Of a stretch of DNA of 10,825 nucleotides, positions 6,303 to 10,825 are shown piece after piece. Below the pieces are notes generated by a model. It had not been told where the DNA came from. It saw only the letters and a program-made list of their open reading frames with translations, and made no database searches. How positions within the stretch are numbered: position 1 is the stretch's first letter; each line of letters starts with the position of its first letter. The position numbers and the translations under genes were made by a program. Origin of the DNA: Cellvibrio sp. (lineage in GTDB: Bacteria > Pseudomonadota > Gammaproteobacteria > Pseudomonadales > Cellvibrionaceae); contig DQHS01000298.1 of assembly GCA_003524365.1 (NCBI GenBank), forward strand, positions 7,284-18,108. Reading direction: 5' to 3'.

Positions 6303-6426
6303 ATTGGGTGCTGGTTTTTTAAAGCAGGGTTATTTTATGTCAGGGAAAAGGTGATTCGGCGATGACTGGCTATACTCAGGAATACCATTAATCCACCAGT
6401 CTAGATCCAGAGGGTTCCACCTCTTT
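6303..6426 (+). promoter_or_regulatory. Leader of the c-di-GMP operon: possible -10 and Shine-Dalgarno hairpin
   Basis: TATACT at 6371-6376 is a candidate -10 with no convincing -35. Arms GACTGG (6364-6369) and CCAGTC (6396-6401) can pair across 26 bases. AGAGG (6409-6413), the only Shine-Dalgarno-like sequence, can pair with CCTCT (6420-6424) immediately before the ATG at 6427. Folding would then hide the ribosome-binding site. I see no c-di-GMP riboswitch consensus. Confidence 0.35.
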
Positions 6427-8100
6427 ATGACAGTCAATTCCGGCGATAAAAACAACTGGCGAGAAAAGTATCTTAATGCTCTGGATGAGCAGGAACAGTT
6501 AGAAAAGCAGTTTGCCAGCCAGCAAGAGTTACTGCGTAGCGCATTGGTCAGGGTTAGTGTCGCTGCAGACGGACAGGATGAAACACTCGACCAGATTATG
6601 AATAAACTGCGTGAACACCTGCGCGGCAAAATGAGTGCGACAGAATTCAACGGTATTCTGTCGCAATTGGAAACAGCTGCCCTGGCATTTGAACAGCATC
6701 GAGAGCAGGGTGTGCAGGATATTCGCCAAGCGCTCATGGATACCACTAAACCCCTGCAGGCGTTCAAGTTATCGCGCGGAGTAAAAAAAGAACTCAACGA
6801 TTACTTGACTCAGCTTCCACAGCGCAGCAAAAAAGTACGCCTCTATCCGGCGCTTCTGCAGCAACTGGCCAAAATTCAACAGCAAGCCCTGAGTGAAATC
6901 GAGCAACCTAAAAGCGGCTTGTTCGATAAAATTTTGGGCAATAAAGCCAGCGTAAAAATAGACGAAGCTAGCAATGAAAACGAAGATGGCTTAATCGCGG
7001 ATTCGCCGCCCATGATCGATTTACCATCCGCTAGCGTAGAGCCTGTTAGCAACTATTTAACGACAGAATATGCAGCGCAAATTATTCGCGTACTCAATCA
7101 GTTTTTTACCAGCCTTGAAAATGAAACGGCCATAAAAAACAAAGTAGAAGCTATGCGTGTGAAGTTAGAGCAGGGCGTGAGCGTAGGCACTTTGGTCCCC
7201 CTACTCGACAGCGTGCGCGATCTGGTGATGGAGGCCTATCTTGCGGCCAACCAAGCCTTTGCCACTTATTTAAAAAACGTGAATCAGGAACTGGCCGAGA
7301 TTTATATGCTGCTCGGCGGCGCGGTAAAAAATACGCAAGATGAACGCGCAGCATCGCGCAAACTGCAGGCTGATGTGATGCGTGAAATGAGCGATTTGGA
7401 AACAACCGCTGCCAGCGCCACCGACATCAATCAACTCAAAGATACAGTGAAATCCCAGTTGGGCAATATTCGCCAGGTAATCGACCACTACCAGCAAACC
7501 GATCAAGCGCAGCAATTTTTAGCCGAGCAATTGCAAACACTTGGCGCAAAAATTAAAACCATGGAGGTTGAAGCGGAAAAAAATCGCACCACTTTGGAAG
7601 CGCATCGCCAAAAAGCACTGCATGATCCGCTTACCGAATTGCCCAACCGCGAAGCCTACAACGAACGTGCCGGGGCGGAAGTGCAGCGTTGGCAACGCTA
7701 CGGACGCCCCCTGACTATTGCGATTTTTGATATCGACCATTTTAAACGTATCAACGATACCTACGGCCACCAAGCGGGTGACAGAGTTATTAAAGTGATT
7801 GGCCGCTCCATCGCCAAACGTTTGCGCGAAGTGGATTTTTTCTGTCGCTACGGCGGTGAAGAATTTGTGGCGCTTATGCCGGAAACTGATAGCGCAACTG
7901 CATTGGCGGTATTGGAAAAAGTGCGCGATGCGATTGCCAATGCAGCGTTTAATTACAAGGACCAACCCATGGCAATTACTTTGTCTGTTGGCTTAACTGA
8001 ATTTAGAACCAACGATAGTTTAGAGTCTGCTTTTGAGCGCGCCGACCAAGCGCTATACACCGCCAAATCCGATGGGCGTAATCGCTGTCAGCTAACTTAG
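6427..8100 (+). CDS. Cytoplasmic GGDEF diguanylate cyclase, DgcH-like position
   Basis: Makes cyclic di-GMP from two GTP. The C-terminal GGDEF domain (about residues 395-557) is complete: HDPLTELPN at 399, DIDHFKRIND with metal-binding D435, signature GGEEF at 476-480, and inhibitory-site RxxD (REVD) at 467-470. It should therefore be active and inhibited by its product. The first ~390 residues have no signal peptide or membrane segment. They are strongly helical, rich in Q, E, L and K, with a likely coiled coil around 310-395 that could drive dimerisation. I do not recognise a named sensory domain there. The start ATG has a distant GAGGG site (12 bases), which may be folded away. It lies just beyond the dsbA terminator and leads a three-gene unit. 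A GGDEF protein (PA5487/DgcH) occupies a comparable position near dsbA in Pseudomonas aeruginosa, from memory. Orthology is likely but unproven. Confidence 0.93.
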   Translation: MTVNSGDKNNWREKYLNALDEQEQLEKQFASQQELLRSALVRVSVAADGQDETLDQIMNKLREHLRGKMSATEFNGILSQLETAALAFEQHREQGVQDIRQALMDTTKPLQAFKLSRGVKKELNDYLTQLPQRSKKVRLYPALLQQLAKIQQQALSEIEQPKSGLFDKILGNKASVKIDEASNENEDGLIADSPPMIDLPSASVEPVSNYLTTEYAAQIIRVLNQFFTSLENETAIKNKVEAMRVKLEQGVSVGTLVPLLDSVRDLVMEAYLAANQAFATYLKNVNQELAEIYMLLGGAVKNTQDERAASRKLQADVMREMSDLETTAASATDINQLKDTVKSQLGNIRQVIDHYQQTDQAQQFLAEQLQTLGAKIKTMEVEAEKNRTTLEAHRQKALHDPLTELPNREAYNERAGAEVQRWQRYGRPLTIAIFDIDHFKRINDTYGHQAGDRVIKVIGRSIAKRLREVDFFCRYGGEEFVALMPETDSATALAVLEKVRDAIANAAFNYKDQPMAITLSVGLTEFRTNDSLESAFERADQALYTAKSDGRNRCQLT

Positions 8101-8114
8101 TCAGGATAAAATTA

Positions 8115-8783
8115 ATGAGATTCATAAACCATGGGACTATGAACTGCGAGCTGTTGGGAAAATTGTGTTTCGTAGCAGTATTGTTTATGTCGCCGTTCGC
8201 GTTATCAGCACAATTCCAATTAAGTGTGGTTGATGACAAAGGCAATCCACTTAAAGATGCTGTAGCAGCACTGGTGCCTGCCCAAAAAATGGATTACGCC
8301 GCTGCACCCGCAGCGATTATGGATCAGCGCCAGAATATGTTTGTGCCGGGTGTATTGGCCATTCGTGTGAATACCCAAGTGCGTTTCCCCAACAGTGACG
8401 ATGTGCGCCATCATGTCTATTCATTTTCCCCAGCGAAAAAATTCGAGTTGCGTTTGTATCACGGCATGACCGCTGAGCCGGTGTTATTTGATAAGCCAGG
8501 CACCGTGGTATTGGGCTGCAATATCCACGATTCCATGGTGGCTTATATTTATGTGGTAGAAACGGAGTATTTTGCGGTTGCAGATGCAATGGGAAAAATT
8601 AATCTTGTGGCCCCTGCGGGCAAATACCAATTGCAAATCTATCATCCGCAGATGAGCGACAATTTTCCCGAGTCGGCTATTACATTGGATGATTCACAAT
8701 CCTTGAATAGCAAAGTCACCGTTAATAATTTGTCTGCGACTAACATTTCCGAAACCACCGACGAATTCTCCAATTTATTTTAA
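8115..8783 (+). CDS. Secreted cupredoxin-like protein ('methylamine utilization protein'-like)
   Basis: A 222-residue exported protein. The N-terminal hydrophobic segment (about residues 15-32, ending ALSA) is a signal peptide. The mature N-terminus (QFQLSVVDDKGNPLKDAVAAL) resembles the beta-sandwich start of carboxypeptidase-regulatory-like domains. The centre carries a plausible type 1 copper site in cupredoxin order: H99 or H100 (in NSDDVRHHVYSF), C135, H138 and M141 (CNIHDSM). Proteins of this type are often annotated 'methylamine utilization protein' although no methylamine dehydrogenase genes are near, and none are here. Translation probably starts at ATG 8115, 8 bases after AGGA. ATG 8139 is in frame and would also leave a signal peptide. 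It lies 14 bases after the cyclase and 12 before a membrane HAMP-GGDEF-EAL gene. A periplasmic copper or redox partner for that sensor is an inference. Electron carrier is the alternative. Confidence 0.75.
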   Translation: MRFINHGTMNCELLGKLCFVAVLFMSPFALSAQFQLSVVDDKGNPLKDAVAALVPAQKMDYAAAPAAIMDQRQNMFVPGVLAIRVNTQVRFPNSDDVRHHVYSFSPAKKFELRLYHGMTAEPVLFDKPGTVVLGCNIHDSMVAYIYVVETEYFAVADAMGKINLVAPAGKYQLQIYHPQMSDNFPESAITLDDSQSLNSKVTVNNLSATNISETTDEFSNLF

Positions 8784-8795
8784 GCAGATCCGTGC

Positions 8796-10825
8796 ATGCC
8801 AAAATTTAGTTACCTGCTCAAACTGCTTACCTTTTTAATTGGTCTGGTTGTGATCCTGGAAGCTATTTCCTATCTGGCTACACGCTTGGTGATCAACAAA
8901 GCCGTTACCCAAAATGCACGCGCAGAACTCTTATCGGGTGGTGAGTTATTTACGCGCATTATGCAAAAAAATGTTGAACAGTTAGCGCTATCGGTAAAAG
9001 TACTCACTGAAGACTTTGGTTTTAAAGATGCGGTAGCGACTAACGATGAAAAAACCATTGCATCGGCGCTGATCAACCACTCCGCTCGTGTCAAAGCCGA
9101 TATAGGCATACTGATTACTGGCGATGGCAAACTAATCGCCAGCGATCAGGCATTCGGTCTGCAAATTGTTGATGAATTCGATAACCTCAAAGAACAAGCA
9201 CATATTCGAGGGCAAGCGTACGACATAATTATTGTTGATGGCCGCGCGTACCAATTTGTAATGTTCTCGGTAAAAGCACCCGTTGTGATCGGCTTGGCCG
9301 CGATGGGATTTGAAATAAAACAGGATTTAAGTGTTGAGCTGCAGCGCTTGACTGGCCTAGAAGTATCCTTTGTTATTCACGATGGCAAACAATACCAATA
9401 TCTAAGTGGCACACAGGACGAAGAAAATCGTGCAGATCTGTTGCAACAAATGCAAACGGAAAACAAACAGGGTGAAGTATTTGTATACGATGAACTTATT
9501 TCATTGGCTGTGCCAGCCGCACGCCAAAACAATCATCTATTGGCTGTGTTGCAGGTTCCTTTGAGTCAGGTATTGGCACCTTTCTCGCGCTTGAATCTGC
9601 AACTGTTTTTATTGGCTTTGGTGTTTTCGGTGCTGGCGGGAAGTGCAGCGCTATTTGCTGCGCGCAGTGTGACTCATCCGGTCAGAGTTTTGGCTGATAT
9701 CGCGCGCAAAATTGCTGGCGGTTTTTATAGCACGCCAATCGCAGTTACCTCTAAAGATGAACTGGGTGATTTGGCACGCGCGTTTATCAGCATGCAGCAA
9801 GCAATTGGCGAACGCGAGCAGCAAGTCCTCTTTCAGTCTGAACATGACCCGCTCACCGGCTTGCCTAATCGCCTGCGTATTTTCCCTGAGTTAGAAAGCG
9901 CTATTTCGCGTTCGCGTTCGTTAAAAGAATCTGTTTTTCTATTAGTGGTCGACATCAAAAATTTCACCCAAATCAATGATGAGCTTAGTCAGGAAATAGG
10001 TGACGCCGTATTGCGCGAGGTTGGTCAAAAAATTGCGCGCATCCTGACTCACGGTGAAGTCTTGCGTTTAGGCAGCGACGAATTTCTAGCAATTCTGATG
10101 GCAAGCGAGAGGGAGCGAATTGCCGAGCTAGTCGAGCTTATTCACGCTGCGTTTAAAACGCCGCTGTCGGTTAGCGGTTTGCAAGTGAGTGTCGACGTGA
10201 ATATTGGTCTGGCAACTTACCCGAAAGATGCAGAATCGGCAGAGTCACTTTTGCGCCGCGCCAATTTGGCATTAAATGAAGGGCGCAGCAGTGAACAGCG
10301 CACCTGTTGGTATGAGCAGGGTTGGGATGAAAAGCATTTGCGTCGATTGCATTTGTTTCGCGAGTTTGAATCCTCGCTCAATGCGGGCCACATCAGTTTG
10401 TATTACCAGCCTAAAATTAATTTGGAGCGCCCCGATACTTTGGGTGCTGAAGCCTTGGTGCGCTGGCGTCATCCGGAAATGGGTTTTGTTAGTCCCGATG
10501 AATTTATTGGCGTAATTGAAAGCTCGGGGCAAATTACGATTTTAACGCGCTGGGTATTAAAAACGGCTATCGCCCAGTTGCGTGTATTGCTTGATGAAAA
10601 AATAAAGATCACCTGTTCGGTGAATTTATCGGCGCTGGATTTATTGGTTGATGATTTGCCTGCGTATGTTGCTGAGTTGCTTCAGTCGCACAAAGTTCCA
10701 GCCGAGAATTTATATTTGGAAATTACCGAAAGCGCGATTATGCGCGAGGCTGATAAATGCCTGCACAATTTGCGGCGCTTGCGCGATTTGGGTGTGACCT
10801 TATCGATCGATGATTTTGGCACGGG
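8796..10825 (+). CDS. Membrane HAMP-GGDEF-EAL protein, probable c-di-GMP phosphodiesterase (3' end missing)
   Basis: The frame is open to the window end, so only about 676 residues are seen. Order: membrane segment 1 (about 7-28), periplasmic sensor region (about 30-265, cache-like, with ADIGILITGDGKLIASD), membrane segment 2 (about 268-290), HAMP (about 288-345), GGDEF (about 347-505), EAL (from about 515). The GGDEF domain looks inactive as a cyclase. Its signature is GSDEF (426-430), the expected DID is DIK, the GH of the INDxxGH motif is SQ, and no RxxD inhibitory site precedes it. The EAL domain keeps EAL (552-554, in AEALVRWRHP), NLS, EITES and DDFGTG (from 672), so hydrolysis of c-di-GMP is plausible. 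Residues further on, including the catalytic lysine, are outside. Start ATG 8796 has a poor ribosome-binding site; translational coupling to the cupredoxin gene 12 bases upstream would explain this. The degenerate GGDEF may bind GTP as a regulator. Confidence 0.92.
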   Translation, partial: MPKFSYLLKLLTFLIGLVVILEAISYLATRLVINKAVTQNARAELLSGGELFTRIMQKNVEQLALSVKVLTEDFGFKDAVATNDEKTIASALINHSARVKADIGILITGDGKLIASDQAFGLQIVDEFDNLKEQAHIRGQAYDIIIVDGRAYQFVMFSVKAPVVIGLAAMGFEIKQDLSVELQRLTGLEVSFVIHDGKQYQYLSGTQDEENRADLLQQMQTENKQGEVFVYDELISLAVPAARQNNHLLAVLQVPLSQVLAPFSRLNLQLFLLALVFSVLAGSAALFAARSVTHPVRVLADIARKIAGGFYSTPIAVTSKDELGDLARAFISMQQAIGEREQQVLFQSEHDPLTGLPNRLRIFPELESAISRSRSLKESVFLLVVDIKNFTQINDELSQEIGDAVLREVGQKIARILTHGEVLRLGSDEFLAILMASERERIAELVELIHAAFKTPLSVSGLQVSVDVNIGLATYPKDAESAESLLRRANLALNEGRSSEQRTCWYEQGWDEKHLRRLHLFREFESSLNAGHISLYYQPKINLERPDTLGAEALVRWRHPEMGFVSPDEFIGVIESSGQITILTRWVLKTAIAQLRVLLDEKIKITCSVNLSALDLLVDDLPAYVAELLQSHKVPAENLYLEITESAIMREADKCLHNLRRLRDLGVTLSIDDFGT

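Noticed and set aside
1..10825. CRISPR arrays, tRNA or rRNA genes, insertion sequences, prophage
   Set aside because: Reading through both strands I saw no regularly spaced repeats, cloverleaf sequences, transposase motifs or phage genes.

Overview
The window looks like chromosomal DNA of a gammaproteobacterium close to the Pseudomonas/Cellvibrio lineage. The proteins (Pol I, EngB, cytochrome c4, DsbA) are clearly gammaproteobacterial. The order polA, intergenic sRNA locus, engB, cytochrome c4, dsbA, diguanylate cyclase resembles the polA-ersA-engB-cc4-dsbA-dgcH neighbourhood I recall from Pseudomonas. Moderate GC content and an orphan periplasmic solute-binding protein would suit a Cellvibrio-like genus, but the genus is inference.

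Layout. 1-2331 is polA on the plus strand, lacking its first ~150 codons. 2405-3310 is a secreted solute-binding protein of the periplasmic-binding type II fold, with no transporter genes beside it. 3311-3822 is a 512-base gap with no convincing protein gene. It holds one strong terminator, then a tandem pair of terminators, all reading rightward, and two candidate small RNA units. 3823-4461 is engB on the minus strand, with a TTG start. The 236-base gap 4462-4697 is a divergent promoter region. 4698-5381 is a dihaem cytochrome c4 and 5595-6245 a DsbA-type thiol oxidoreductase with a possible lipobox; each is followed by a strong terminator.

The right third, 6427-10825, is a tight three-gene unit: a soluble GGDEF diguanylate cyclase with an intact inhibitory site, a secreted cupredoxin-like ('methylamine utilization protein'-like) protein, and a membrane HAMP-GGDEF-EAL protein cut by the window end. 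The last has a degenerate GGDEF domain but conserved EAL residues as far as can be read. Gaps of 14 and 12 bases suggest co-transcription.

The left part is housekeeping (DNA repair synthesis, ribosome assembly, periplasmic electron transfer and thiol oxidation). The right part appears to be a cyclic-di-GMP module with a maker, a likely breaker and a periplasmic metal-binding protein that might inform the membrane sensor. The two parts most worth following up are the polA-engB intergenic RNA locus and the cupredoxin/c-di-GMP operon.
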